From NCBI GenBank assembly GCA_947685225.1, contig CANTUV010000039.1, positions 37,006,001-37,070,000 of the forward strand: DNA of 64,000 nucleotides, given 5' to 3'. The stretch is from Garcia nutans. Its lineage: Eukaryota > Streptophyta > Magnoliopsida > Malpighiales > Euphorbiaceae. Position numbers and translations under genes: made by a program. A model generated the notes under the pieces. That model was not told where the DNA came from. It worked only from the letters and a program-made list of their open reading frames with translations, and searched no databases. Of the stretch, positions 35,341-47,200 are shown piece after piece. Positions within the stretch are counted from its first letter, which is position 1. Each line of letters begins with the position of its first letter.

Positions 35341-36680
35341 TGTTGCAGGATTAGGTTGCTTCAATTGAAGGTGAACAGAACATTTCTAGTGGTCGCACCT
35401 CAGCTAAAGACGACCGCTCCATGAAATTATAGGATGAAACCTTATCACAGTAGGTTTCGCGGTTAGAAGTTCATCCTGAGTCGTGACCGCTCCTATAGAA
35501 TCGCGACCGTCCAAATATGTGAACGACCGCTACTCAAGGAACTTAAATCATTACAATCACAGTAAGGTTCGCGGTGACAAGAACGGTGAATGACTCGACC
35601 TCGCTTACCACTTTAGCGACCGCCCATTATGAGTCGCGACCGCCCCACCATTCAAGAAGAAATTGCTTAAAGAGACAGTAGTGTTCGCGTCCTCAGGTGC
35701 GTCCAGAAGTTCGACGTGAGAATATGAGTTCGACCGTGAAATGCTACAAAGGGCGACTGCGAGATTCAAATTATGGCGGACATCTCTTTTGCTCTGTCAG
35801 AGAATGACATGTGACATGACCGTTGTAAACCCACTTCAATATTCAAAAAGGGCGACCGCACCTTTGCTTGGCGCGACCGTCCCGACAAACACAGCATGGG
35901 CAAGAACTGGTCCGACAAACACATCATGGGCAAGATTCCAGCTACAGAGCACTAAAATTCGACCGTTGAAGCTTTTTCAAAAGCAGCGACCGTCCCTTTG
36001 TAAAAGGACGACCGCGGGAAGCATTAGCGCGACCATCCTTGTATGAAGGGCGACCGCTAAGTGCTTCGGACAGTTTAAGTAAGGAAGGTCTAAACTACCA
36101 AGACTTTATTCTCAATGTCAATAACGGCTAGTAAGACCACATTGGCTATAAATACAATGTTTCTATGAGAAAACAAAAAAAGAGGAAACAAGAGAAAAGA
36201 TTTTCATAGCCAAGCAACAAATTTTCTTTTACTTAAACTTGCATTTGAATTGTAATGAATGTTAGGTGTTAGCATTGAAAACACCATTGTATAAGTTTGA
36301 GTGTGAGCTTGGGAAACACTTGGGTTGTGAGAGTAAGCCTTGTAAAACTCTTGTTAGGTTGTGAGAGTAAGCCTTGTAAAACTCTTGTTTGGGTTGTAAG
36401 TGTGAGCCTAAGAAAAACACTTGTGAAGTTAGGTGTGAACTTGTGAAAACACCAAAGTTGGAAGTGAGCTTGTAAAAACTTCAAAGATTAGTGAAACCTT
36501 AACAAGTTGTTAAGGAAGTGGATGTAGGATTGAAGTAAATCCGAACCACTATAAATCTTGTGTGTTCTTCCTTTCTTCCATTACTCAACCAACTCTCTAT
36601 TCCGCATTTCTTGTTTGTTGAGTTTTTTAAATTGTCATTACTTCTTGAGGAAACCAATTCACCCCCCCTCTTGGTTGCCA
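35341..36680 (+). mobile_element. S3: solo LTR-like insertion in E1
   Basis: A ~1.34 kb block that interrupts E1 coding. It starts TGTTGCAGG and ends GGTTGCCA. ATCTTG flanks it (35337-35342 and 36680-36685), so the exact ends shift by one to three bases depending on how the duplication is read. TATAAATA is at 36147-36154 and fits an LTR with U3 of about 800 bases. The U3 holds some 14 CGACCGC-type motifs. Bases 36290-36470 hold imperfect repeats around GTGAGAGTAAGCCTTGTAAA. The end with TTCACCCCCCCTCTTGG recalls copia-type LTR junctions, but the superfamily is uncertain. Confidence 0.55.
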
Positions 36681-36685
36681 TCTTG

Positions 36686-37440
36686 GGACAACATTACTAA
36701 TGAGTTAATCCCCAGATTTGAAATTTTCTTTGATGTTAGGCTTATCTTAGAAGATAGTGAGCCTGTCTTAGGGATGGGGAAAGATTTTGAAGACAATATG
36801 GAGCCCAATCTATTTCAAGTAGCAGCATTAGAAGAAAGAGTTGAGTCAAATTTCAACCACTTAATCTAATTAGCTACAATAATGCCCAGTAACTGGTATT
36901 TTGAAAAGAATGGTGGACCATAGTCAGAGTCTACCCCACCTATAGTAGAACCAGGAGTCCATCCAAGTCAAAGTCCCCAGCTAGATCCTCAGCCTGTGTC
37001 AGATACCAAGCCAAGAATCCAGTTCGAGTTTCAAAACATGTGAAGTCCCTAGTATTAAGTCTAAATTTGAATCTGAGTCCAAGTCTTGTCCGAATTTGAG
37101 TCCAAGTTTTCCAATTCAAAGTCAAAGTCTGTTACTTCTGATTTCCTAGTCTCGTCTGATGTTGAGTCTATTTGTAAGGGGAACCCTTGTAATTGTTTCT
37201 CTATTTATAAAAACTCCAAAGTTTCTTATTATTTCCTTTTGTCCCCTAATGAGCATTATGGATTATTTTATATTAATGAGGTTGAAGAGAAAGAAATAAT
37301 AAATTTGGGAACAATAGAAATGCAGAAAAATACATTCATTTCATCTTCATTTGTTCATAAAGAGGAATTAAAGATACTCCTCCAAGAATTCTAGGATTAC
37401 TTTGCATGTGAAGTAAGTGATATGACAGGACTCGACCCCT
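36686..37440 (+). pseudogene. E1 protease-RT linker, degraded
   Basis: This is the continuation of E1 after S3. It has Glu/Ser/Pro-rich segments (about 36950-37140, repeated GTCCAAG/GAGTCC codons) like the Ser/Glu-rich linker of E2 (about 59880-60000). A fragment at 37380-37470 corresponds to E2's DDCF...DVTGIDPAIAVHK region. No catalytic domain lies here. Confidence 0.6.
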
Positions 37441-39250
37441 CTATAGTGGTTCACAAGATTTCGATGTTTGACCACATGAAACCAGTGAAGTAGAAGCTCC
37501 AATGACTAAAGCAAGAATGGTCACTAAAGATTAATGAGGAGATAACTAAGATGCTGGAAAATCGATTCATAGAACTGATCATATACCCTCAATGGGTAGC
37601 CAATATTGCACCTATTCCAAAGAAGGATGAGAAGATTTGGATGTGTGTTGACTACAAGGATCTTAATGAGGCATGTCTAAAGGGTGATTTTTCTCTACCT
37701 CACATTGACCTCATGGTTGATAGATTAGCAGGGTCCAAGGTGATTTCATTAACTGACCTCTATGCAAGGTATAATCAGATCTTAGTCCACCCCCATGATA
37801 AAGAGAAGACAATTTTCATTGCAGAATGTGGCACATACAGTTACAGGGTTATGCCCTTCGGTCTCAAAAATGCTGAGGCAACTTATCAGAGAATGGCCAC
37901 TACATTATTCCATGACATGATGCATCAGGATGTAGAAGTCTATGTGGATGATATGGTCATCAAATCGAAGAAGGTCGAATCACATATGGAAGCCTTAAGA
38001 CAGTTCTTCCTTAGACTCCATCAGCATAAGTTAAAGCTCAATCCAGCTAAATGTGTGTTTGGGGTAGCGTCAGGGATATTTTTGGGGCATATGGTTAGTT
38101 CATGAGAAATTGAAGTGGACCTTACCAAGTCCAAGGCAATCGTGGAAATGCCTACTCCCAAGACAGAAAAGGAAATCAGGGAATTTTTGGGTTGTCTACA
38201 GTACATTAGATGATTCATCTCCTAAATGTCCAATGTATGTGGGCCCATCTTCAAATTACTGAAGAAGGAAACCCCAACCAAATGGAATGATAAATGCGAA
38301 GAACATTTGAGAACATCAAGCAATACTTACTCTCACCTCTAATGCTATAACCACCAAGGCCTGGTGAACCCTTACTCCTTTATCTCTCAGTAACTGAAGA
38401 AGCAATGGGGGCCATGCTGGCTTAAAATGATAAAGGATCGAGGAGAGAATTCACCATATGCTACCTCGGCAAGACGTTATTAGCTTTTGAAATCAATTAT
38501 AACCAAATCAAGAAGCTATGCTTAGCCCTAGTATGGGTATGTTAGAAGCTGCATCATTACATAGCTTCTTACACTACCCAAGTAATTTTTTATCAAAGCC
38601 TCTTGAAATTCCTTATGGAAAGGTCAATTTTGGACGGTAAGATGGTGATATAGCTTGCAATGCTAGCCATGTTCGATCTCAAGTTTGTGGCATGCAAAGT
38701 AATCAAGGGAAGTGTAGTAGCTTAACAGTTAGCTGATGCTCTCATGGCACATTTAATCACCCTGGATGAAGATATCTTGGGTATTGGTAAGAAAGTATGG
38801 ACTATGTATTTTGACAAAACATTTAATCACAAAGGTTATGATGTAGGCATTATCCTTATCACCCTAGAGGGAGAACATATACTGTTGGCCATTAAGTTGA
38901 CTTTTTAAGTTACCAACAATTAGGAAAAGTATGAAGCCTATATAATCGAGTTAGAAGTGGCCTTAGAATTAAAGGTGAAGAAATTGGAAGTATACGGAGA
39001 TTCCACCCTTATTGTATCTCAAGCATTAGGGAAATAGAAAATAAGGGAAGAGTGTCTAATTCCTTATCATCGATGCTTGGAAGACTTAGCACATCAGTTT
39101 GAGGAAGTTTCATTCCATTACCTCCCTCAAACAAAGAATCAATTTGTAGAAGCTCTTGCTATCTTAACCTTTATGACCCAAATGGGAGAGAAAATGATAG
39201 TTCACCCCATTATCATTGATGCAAAAACTTAGCTAGCACATTTTGCTACA
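37441..39250 (+). pseudogene. E1 reverse transcriptase and double RNase H, degraded
   Basis: The RT is open over 184 residues (37551-38105): PQWVANIAPIPKKD, CVDYKDLNEAC, VMPFGLKNAEATYQRM and the catalytic YVDDM at about 37940-37955. Upstream, two TAG stops at about 37492-37510 replace Gln and Arg codons of E2. Gypsy-type RNase H (38110-38760) is full of stops. A second, plant-type RNase H (38790-39180; MYFDK, VYGDSTLIVSQAL) marks the Tat lineage. A TAG follows ALGK at about 39032, at the same Trp codon that is TGA in E2. Confidence 0.85.
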
Positions 39251-40512
39251 ATTTAGGCTGTGGATAAGAAACCATGGTTCTAGGACATCCTCAACTTTAT
39301 TCAAAAGGGAAAATACCCTAATCAAGCCTTAAAAATAGACCAAAGGACTTTAAGACAATTAGTGAGTTAGTATATCTTGAATAGCAATGTATTGTTTAAA
39401 AGGTCATGGAATAATATTCACCTCAGGTGTGTCAATGAGAATGAAGCACAACAGATAATGGAGTGGGTTCATGGTGATGACTAGGGCCTTCACATGAATG
39501 GAATTGACCTGGCTCAAAAAATCACCAATCTAGGTTGCTTACTATAAGGGAGGATTGCTTGGATTTGGTCAAGAAATGTCGTAACAGTCAAGTGTATGCC
39601 AAGCTTCAAAAGTGGCCGCCAGTCCCCTTGTATCCTATTACAACCCTTTGGCCGTTTGCAACATGGGGTATCGATGTGATAGGAAAAATTACCCCAAAAT
39701 CCTCAAATAGGTATGAGTATATATTGGTGACTATAGACTACTTCACCAAATGGGCGAAGACAGCCTCTTATTCTATCCTTAATACCGAGAATGTGGCTCA
39801 GTTCATTCATACTAACATCATTTATCGGTATGGAGTACCTTTTGAGTTAATTTCAGATAATGTCTTACACTTCCAAAAGGATGTGATCCAGTTAATAACC
39901 AAGTATAAAATATAGCACAATAGATCTTCTCCCTATAGACTTCAAACCAAAGAGGCCGTCAAGGTAGCAAACAAAAGCATAAAGAACATCTTGCAAAAGA
40001 TGATGCATGGTAACAAGAGTTGGCATGAACATTTGCCTTTTACTCTCTGGGGTTATAGAACTTCAGTCAGAACACCCACCGAGGCAACCCCTTATTCCTT
40101 GGTATTCAAAATGGAAGCAATCCTTCCAATAGAGGTCAAGGTTCGATCAGCTTGAAAACTTCACAAAAGCCAGATTGACAAGATTGAGTGGGCCAAAGCA
40201 TATCATGATCAACTAATGGTGATTGATGAGAAGAGGATGGATGCTTTATATAAGATGCAAGGCTATCAACAAAAGATAGCTAGACATTATGATAAGAGAG
40301 TCAAAAATCGGGGGCTGCAAGAGGGACATTTGGTCTTAAAAGAAATCAGAATACTAGTACATGACCCTAAAGGGAAATTCAAGCCCAACTGGACTGGACC
40401 ATACTTAATCACGAAAATCCTGTCAGGTAGAGGGGTAATACTTTCAGACTTAAATGGCATCAAATTCTCAAGCCCATACAATATGGATCAGCTTAAGAGA
40501 TACTTAGCCTAA
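39251..40512 (+). pseudogene. E1 integrase, degraded
   Basis: The core is readable in two long frames (39535-39915 and 40216-40512): WPFATWGIDVIGK carries the first Asp, ELISDN the second. The third catalytic residue, Glu in E2 (AVEAANK), is Lys here (AVKVANK, about 39955-39975). The C-terminus (PKGKFKPNWTGPYLI, then DQLKRYLA and stop) is complete. The zinc-binding HHCC region has stops (about 39420-39540). Confidence 0.85.
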
Positions 40513-40849
40513 ACTCCTTAGACACATTTGTAACAGAACTATGTGGACCTAATTCTCGAAAAAAAGAAGAAGCTCGACAAGTTAAAAACTCCAAAGGGCA
40601 GCTTGGGCAAAAGTTAGAGCAATAAAATATATGCGAGATATGTAGGAAGTCCTCCTTGGGTTCAGTCCAAATCCTCATGCAACACCCATCCCATGCAATT
40701 TAAAAATAAATAAATAAATCTTTATTCCATAATGCTCATGAAAGTTCCTACAAAATTCGTCTGTGTCTGAATCAAATGTCTAAAACAAGTCTATCTAGAA
40801 AAGTAGGTCCTAAACTCTAAGCAGCCTCATAGGTAGTCTCCATCTCTAG
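40513..40849 (+). repeat. E1 post-pol region with structured motif and one hairpin unit
   Basis: GAACTATGTGGACC...TTCTCG (40536-40558) and GCGAGATATGTAGG (40633-40646) are the two halves of a motif that is contiguous in E2 (63363-63412). Between them lies one hairpin-type unit (40571-40620; AAAGGGCAGCTTGGGCAAAA), a copy of the unit repeated three times in E2 at 63515-63663. No gene is seen on the plus strand. Confidence 0.65.
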
Positions 40850-41985
40850 ATTATTTATCAAAGCTAGTCATCAAACCTTCTCTCTAAACCAACCCTTGTA
40901 CCCGTCAATAGTGTCTGTCAGCCCAGATGGCTGTACGACATGAAATCCCTGAGCCTAGCCATTCAAGATGGCTCGAGCATAAGTAGAAGTGATGATCATG
41001 TGAGTAATACCATCAGGTGGAACTCCTTAGGAGTGGCCCATCTGCTTGAGGATTCAGGTTCCTAGGTAAAATGTTGACATGGATAGGCCTAGCAAGTAGA
41101 TGACACTATAGTCGAAACTCATGGTCATGAAAGAAAGAAACTGATACCATGGGCAGTACTATAAAACCTCATTTGGGCTAAGCTCCACTAACCAGGACGT
41201 CCACTCATTCTTAGACTCATGGTGAATGAGAATTTTCCTGCCTTAGTAAGCAAAGGGAGAATATATGAGTTTGGATGGCATAGCAACAATGCAGAGATGA
41301 TCCCTCAACAAAACCTGCTAGCAGCTATTTAAAAAAAAGCACTTGAAGGAGGATGGGATTCATAGACTAATCTCCCTGGACCCTATAAATCCTATCCAAA
41401 CTAATAATGGTCTCAGCAAGTAGTAGTGCAGCAATAGAATGAGAGTCCTCTATCTGTAGAATCAGGGGAACTAGATCAATCAAGCCCCAACTTGGGTCAC
41501 CTCTAAATAGAAAGCCACTAGTTAGGCAAAGTGCTAAAGCCCTCAGATGAAGTTTCTGTCTCACCCTATCCAAGCTACCTTCCCAAAATTCATTGATAAG
41601 GGCAACATAGGTTCACTTCATCATCTTTCACCATGAAAGAAGCTTTAACATCACTCAACAAGAATAAGGGCTAAAAGGCATGAAAGTAGCTAGAGCGGCA
41701 CTCAGGGGTTGCCACTCTGATTCAATGTTACATACTAGAATAGCACTGAACTCCTCAAAAGTAGGATACATCTCTTCCATCATGGCCCCAAACCTAAATA
41801 CATGGTCCATAGGATCCTAGAATTTTAGACAAGCCTGAATAAAATCATTATCCAATTTCACCTATTTCAATGTTATGGCTAGTGCAATACCATATCTGCC
41901 GAGATTAATTTTGTCCACTTTTTCCAAATGAGTGGTCCATAGATGCAAACAATGACTTAAAACTGGTTCAATTATTGCAAAATCA
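40850..41985 (-). pseudogene. E1 antisense ORF b (DUF7745 / plant-mobile-domain-like), degraded
   Basis: Read on the minus strand, a protein with HLWTTHLEKVDKINLGRYG, then FRFGAMMEEMYPTFEEFSA (about 41790-41740), HLRALALCLTSGFLFRGDP (about 41545-41490), LLLAETIISLDRIY (about 41410-41370) and a C-terminal WTSWLVELSPNEVL...YCPWY part (about 41200-41150). The order and the FWDP / PT-EEF / AET-LD pattern match the retrotransposon-linked DUF7745 and plant mobile domain proteins. About ten stops break it. E2 keeps the C-terminus of a gene at the equivalent place (63866-64000). The role in the element is unknown. Confidence 0.6.
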
Positions 41986-42038
41986 AGTTAAAATTCATAG
42001 GGAATATGCAAGCTGACAAAAAAAATAGAAAAGTGACC

Positions 42039-42050
42039 CCATATATAGGA
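42039..42050 (-). promoter_or_regulatory. Possible TATA box for antisense ORF b
   Basis: The minus strand reads TCCTATATATGG about 50-100 bases upstream of the start of antisense ORF b. A (GA)n run at 42142-42162 lies further upstream, as in many plant promoters. This is position and motif only; no transcript evidence is possible here. Confidence 0.3.
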
Positions 42051-42279
42051 CCAACCCTGTCTATGTAGTTCGAGGACACAACGTCTGCAGTCTCTGCAAA
42101 CAGGAGCGTGGACTTCAGCATGCATCGTGGACAATAAGGTTAGAGAGAGAGAGAGAGAAAGAAAAGGGGGAAGGCTTATTAAAGTAATCATAATATAAGG
42201 GGGACATCCAAATTAAAGTCATCAAAAATGAAAATAAAATGGCAACAATAAGGATTAGGACATCCATATCATAAAAATC

Positions 42280-42607
42280 ATCCAGTACAGCTATCCATGA
42301 CATTACATACATCATAATGCATTGTTAAAACATAGAAGTTAAATTCTGCATGAATAGAAACACAACTAGCATATTTTCTGCAGCCACGAGACCTCTTTCC
42401 TCGCTCCATAGATAGCTAGCTCAAAGCGGTTGGCAGGTAAGCCTCATAATGGCATGCCATCATATAGGTATGGTCAACCCACTCATGAGGACACTGCAAG
42501 ACATAGTTGAGGGTAAATAAGAGTCAAAAGAAAAACTCACAAGAAGCAAAAGATTTACCTCATGGTGGTTCTCTAGCAATGGGGCAACCTAGATCGAAAG
42601 CACAAGA
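42280..42607 (-). pseudogene. E1 antisense ORF a, C-terminal exons
   Basis: Continuation on the minus strand of the gene at 52552-54247 after T1 is removed. An exon ending CATGAG (42559) is followed by a 65-base GT...AG gap (42494-42558; GTAAAT to TTGCAG) and another exon with PHEWVDHTYMMACHYEA. The terminus is unclear: stops at 42366-42368 or 42278-42280 depending on frame. C-to-T type stops are present. Confidence 0.45.
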
Positions 42608-45129
42608 TGTAATATCCCAAAAATTTTGAAATAAATATTAATTGTTGAAAATTAATTAAAGAATTTAAAAGCGTATATATTTGATTAAGTGACAAAAGAG
42701 AAAGGAAGGATGTGTATATGATGTATATATGAAGATATACACATCATATACAAGTCAACTTTTTAATAAGGTCAAATGATATTTAATTATTTAAAATAGT
42801 AATTAATTTATGGAAAGTGGAAGAGGATATTTGGTTTTAATTATATTATAATAATATATTGCTTGGTGGAGATTAAAAGAGGGAAAAGTGTGTGGTTAAG
42901 TATTAGTTGATAGTGGAGTGGGTGATAACTATTTTCTTCTTCATCTTCTTCCTCCATTGAGCCGACCATCATCATTAAAAAGGAAAGAGATTTTGCTTCT
43001 TGCTAACTCAAGAAATTGAAGGATTTCAAGTGTTCAAGTTGGAATTTTAAGGATCTTCTACATATTTGGTAAGTTTCCAACTTGTTTCATTGTTTTTCCA
43101 TGAAAGTTTGTATGTGTGAATTGGATGTTTGGTGTGGTATGTGTCTATGGTTAATTTTGGTAAGTTTGAAGTTCTTTTGTCTAGTTAACTTTGAAGTTTG
43201 GGGTTGTATTGAAGAAAAGGGTTAAGTTTGGTGAAGAGAATAAAAGTGTTGGGTTGTATAATTTTTGAGTTGTGAAGCATGGTTGTGATTGTGCATTGTT
43301 GCTTTTAATTGAGTTTTTTTTATGTTTATACAAGTATTATGTGGTAAAATGATGGATTTTGTTGAGTTTGTATGGAGTTGAAAAGCTTAATGAAAGATAA
43401 TAGTTGGATGTGGCATTTTTCTGTCGATATCAGGTTTTTGGCCTAACACGCCCGGTGGCACGGCCATGTCTTTGGGCGTGTCAATGGTTTTGTTTTCAGT
43501 GTTGGTAACACAAGCAATGACACACCCATGTTGTAGTAGTATTTACATGTGCAGTGACACCCCCATGTCACTAAGTGTGTCGTAGCTACTGTCATGTTGT
43601 AGAATTGACATGAGCAGTGACACGCCCATGCCACTGAGCATGTCATAGCTACTGTGTTGTTGGAGAATTGACACGTGCAGTGACATGCCCATGTCACTGA
43701 GCGTGTCAAAGCTTCTATGTTATGGGCTTAGGGCATGGTCATGGACACGCCCATGTTGTTGAACGTGTCATGTGTAGAGTTTGCCCTAGATAGTTCTTTT
43801 TCTTATTTTTCTTTATGGATCACTTAGTGATTATTTCGAATCACATTTGGTTTAGGCTTTGAAGAGACTTGAGTTATCCAATCCAACTGTTGAGGGATAT
43901 CAAGTGGTGTTTGTTGCTTTTAGAGGTAAGTACAAATTTTGAATACTTGTTCATATTTACATGACATTGGGACTTAACACATTTGGTTGGAAAATGTGTT
44001 AAGTTACTTATTACATTGTTGATGCATGAATAAAATGCTATGATTTGTACATTGTGAACTATGTAAAAATAAGATGATGACTCAAATGTATGGATAATGC
44101 AATTCGTTATGTATATACTAATGATGGTATTTGAAGCCATTGGTGATGGCTATATTGATATAAATGAGATATTTGAGGCATTGTGCCTAGGTTGATCATG
44201 AGAAAATGAGAAAGGATTTGATAATGAAATTATGAAAGAATTGTGTATGTAGTATGTTATTCAATTTTCAGAGTTTTGTGTTTGGTGGCATGCTTATGAA
44301 GTAATAGTCCCTCGAAGCTGGGTTGGGCTTGGTCCTTGAAACCTAGTTGGGTGTTACATGATGTAGCAAACCCTTGAAGCTGGGTTGGGCCTAGTCCTTG
44401 AAGCCTAGTTGGGATGTTACATATGAGGAAAATTCTCATTGTGATTATGATTCGCCTACGGGCTAGACAAATGTTGTTATCTTGGACCGAAGCAATAACT
44501 CTGAAATTTGAATGGCATATTAGATTCTTTTTGGGCCCATGCTCTTCTTTGCTTTTATGTGACTTATGAATTGTGGAACAATTGAGCAATGTATCAAGGT
44601 ATAATGATATAATGTTGTGAGATGTGATATTCTTATGTATTATGCATTGGCATTGCATTTGAATTACATTGTTATCAGAATTTGTACCACTAAGCTTCCG
44701 ACTTACTGCGATTAGGGTTCATCGTAGAGTTTGTCTAGACCGAGTCCAGTCTAGGCTTGAGACCTTGAGGGTAGAGTTGATTGTGGACATCAAGATTAGA
44801 CACAAACTGCCAGCATGTATATATTTTATATTTTTGCACATATTGATTCCATGTATTTTATAATATATTTTGATGTAAAAATATATATATTCCGCAAACT
44901 ATGAAAATATTTTGGTTGAACCTTTAGTAATAAAGTTATACATATGTTATAATAAGAAATGTTTCATCTATTATTAATATAATATCAGTTGAATTTTTTA
45001 AGATTATATAGATGTTATAAATGATGATTTGATTGTTTAAAATGGTTGTGACATTCTTGTATCCTCTATATGTATATTACATATGTTGGATATATGTAGT
45101 GTATGTATATTGGGTATAAGGGTGTTACA
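42608..45129 (+). repeat. T1 5' LTR
   Basis: Starts TGTAATATCCC, ends GTGTTACA. Colinear with 49955-52551 with scattered substitutions and small indels. Bases 43500-43780 hold about five ~62-base units, each with a GACACGCCCATGTCACTG / GAGCGTGTC near-palindrome. Two copies of a CCTTGAAGCTGGGTTGGG repeat lie at 44310-44410. There are no genes, although antisense frames appear through the repeats. Confidence 0.92.
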
Positions 45130-45134
45130 TTTAT

Positions 45135-45148
45135 TTTGATATCAGAGC
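45135..45148 (+). other. T1 primer-binding site (initiator tRNA-Met type)
   Basis: TTTGATATCAGAGC a few bases after the LTR, one change from the usual plant TGGTATCAGAGC, followed by CTAGGTTTGAGG. Initiator methionine tRNA is the usual primer in this clade. Confidence 0.8.
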
Positions 45149-45299
45149 CTAGGTTTGAGGTTCTCAACCTAGGTGGGCTGTAAGAAAAAGAAAATTTAAA
45201 TTTTTAAATATGGTTTTTAAATATGATACATGCATCAGCACTGGCAGTTTCTAATATCTGATGTAGCAGTTTCTGCTGTGTTTACAGATATAGGTAGTT

Positions 45300-46617
45300 A
45301 TGGAATCTCGAATACGTCAGTCTATTGAGGGTAGTGCCAAGCGTGTAGCTTCTGTTGAGGGTAAAGATGGAGCTAGAGTTGAGATAGCTAGAGGGGCACC
45401 TGCTCCTGCGCCAGAGAGACCAGCAGTTTATGAGATTTCGTCGGGCTGGGTATTACATATGGTGGAGTTATTGAGGCATGCTCTAGTTCAGCAGCCGCAT
45501 TTACAGATGAGGCAATATGATAAGTTGAGAAAGTTCAGAGCTGAGGACTTTATGGGTACTACAGATCTTCCTGTAGCTGAACAGTGGCTAGATAGAGTCC
45601 AAAGGGTGTTTATCCAGCTGCAGGCTACCCCAGAAGAAAGGTTTGATTATGCTAGATCTCTTTTGCAGAGGGATGCATATGACTGGTGGAAAATGGTTCC
45701 ACATGCCCTGTATGATCCACCAACCTTGACCTATAATGACTTTCTGCGAGAGTTTGAGCAGAAATATACTCCGAGGGAGTATAAAGATGCAAAGAAGATA
45801 GAGTTCTTAAATTTGAAGCAGTATACCAAGACTGTATCGGAGTATAAGATAGAGTTTACCCGGTTGAGTTAGTATGCTGGTGGGATTATTTCGGATGAGA
45901 TTGACCGGTGTAGGAGATTTGAGGAGGGGTTGAGACCCTCTATCATGTGCATTTTTGCAGGCTCCCGGTATCAAGATTTTTCTCAGTTGGTTGCAACTGC
46001 CAGGAGTGTTGAGAGAGCACAGGGTATTGCAGCAGTTGCTAGGGATGAGGAGACCCCAGATTGAGGTAGGGTCTTCATCTGTGAAGAGAGGCCTAGGGGG
46101 ATATTTTTTAAGGTTCAGTAGGAGCCAGAGACAGTCTGGTAGGTCAGTACAGTAGCAGAGGCAGAGATCGAGACCTATAGTTTATGTGGCTAGTGCTCCG
46201 ACTCTAGTAGTTCAGAGGCCAGTTTCATATACTTGTGTCCATTGTGGTAGGGCACATGGGGGTGCTTGCTGGAAGACTGGTGGACCATCAGTGTGTTATA
46301 GATGTGGTTCATCGGATCATTTCATCAGAGATTGCCCTGAGCCACCAGAGGATAGGCAGACAGATACTGAAGCTTCTAAGCCTAGTGTTAGAGGGGGTCG
46401 TGGTGGCAGAAGTGCTAGCAGAGGAGGTCGAACATGGTCTGGTCAAAGAGGAGATTCTACCGTAGGTAGTAGACCAGATGAGGCAGGACCATCTCAGCGA
46501 GTATATGTGATGCAGAGGCAGCCAGATGCTTCAGCTGTTATTGCTGGTATATTTTCTTTATATGGTACTTCAGTTCTTGCTTTGATAGAACCCCGGATCG
46601 ACTCATTCATACACTAG
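45300..46617 (+). pseudogene. gag: T1 gag, interrupted
   Basis: ATG at 45300. The capsid part has VAEQWLDRVQRVF, WWKMVPHAL and FEQKYTPREYKDAKKIEFL (45570-45830). TAG at 45870-45872 replaces a Gln codon before YAGG. A second TAG at 46153-46155 also sits in a Gln-rich run, with a frame change between them. The CCHC knuckle CYRCGSSDHFIRDC is at about 46296-46340, preceded by CVHCGRAHGGAC. The frame ends near 46617 in a Ser/Arg/Gly-rich linker to protease. Confidence 0.85.
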
Positions 46618-47200
46618 TGCATCCATCTTGCCTGTGACTGATTTGCACTCTGAACCCTTAGGATTTGATGTTTTGGTGACAAATCCTTTAGGGCATAGCA
46701 TTGTAGTTAGCAAGGTGCACTAAAATAGTATGATTGTGGTTCAGAATGAGGAGTTTCTTGGTGACTTGATTGAGATACCTTTCAAGGAGTATGATGTAAT
46801 TTTAAGCATGGATTGGTTATCCAAGCATGGGGCTGTGGTAGATTGTCAGCAAAAGTGTGTTACCCTGAGAACCGGTGATGGTAGGAATGTGATGGTATCT
46901 AGTGAGTGGAGATATCTTTCATCCATATTTGTTTTAGCTGCTTCAGCTGGGAAGATGATTCGGAAAGGATGTGAAGCTTATCTTGCTTATGTTGTAGATA
47001 CCAAAGTAGTGGGTTCCCAGCTTAACAGTATACCCACAATTGCTGAGTTTCCAGATGTTTTTCCTGAGGAGTTGCCAGGGGTACCTCCTGAGAGAGAAGT
47101 GGAGTTTGGTATCGATTTGTTACCTAGTACCACTCCTATCTCTATTACTCCGTATTGTATGGAACCTGCTGAGTTGAGAGAGTTGAAGATGCAATTGTAG
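46618..47200 (+). pseudogene. T1 protease and protease-RT linker
   Basis: The start of the protease near 46590-46620 (RIDSFIH) is altered by a frameshift, and the usual D-S-G is not intact. The conserved second part DVILSMDWLSKHGAVVDC is at about 46790-46845. The linker EFPDVFPEELPGVPPEREVEF (about 47045-47110) leads to RT, and the frame stops at TAG 47198-47200, a Gln codon in relatives. Confidence 0.82.

Noticed and set aside
43443..43709. 88-codon antisense frame with WACH repeats (also 50844-51071)
   Set aside because: It is a by-product of the ~62-base LTR repeat and is disrupted differently in the two LTRs.
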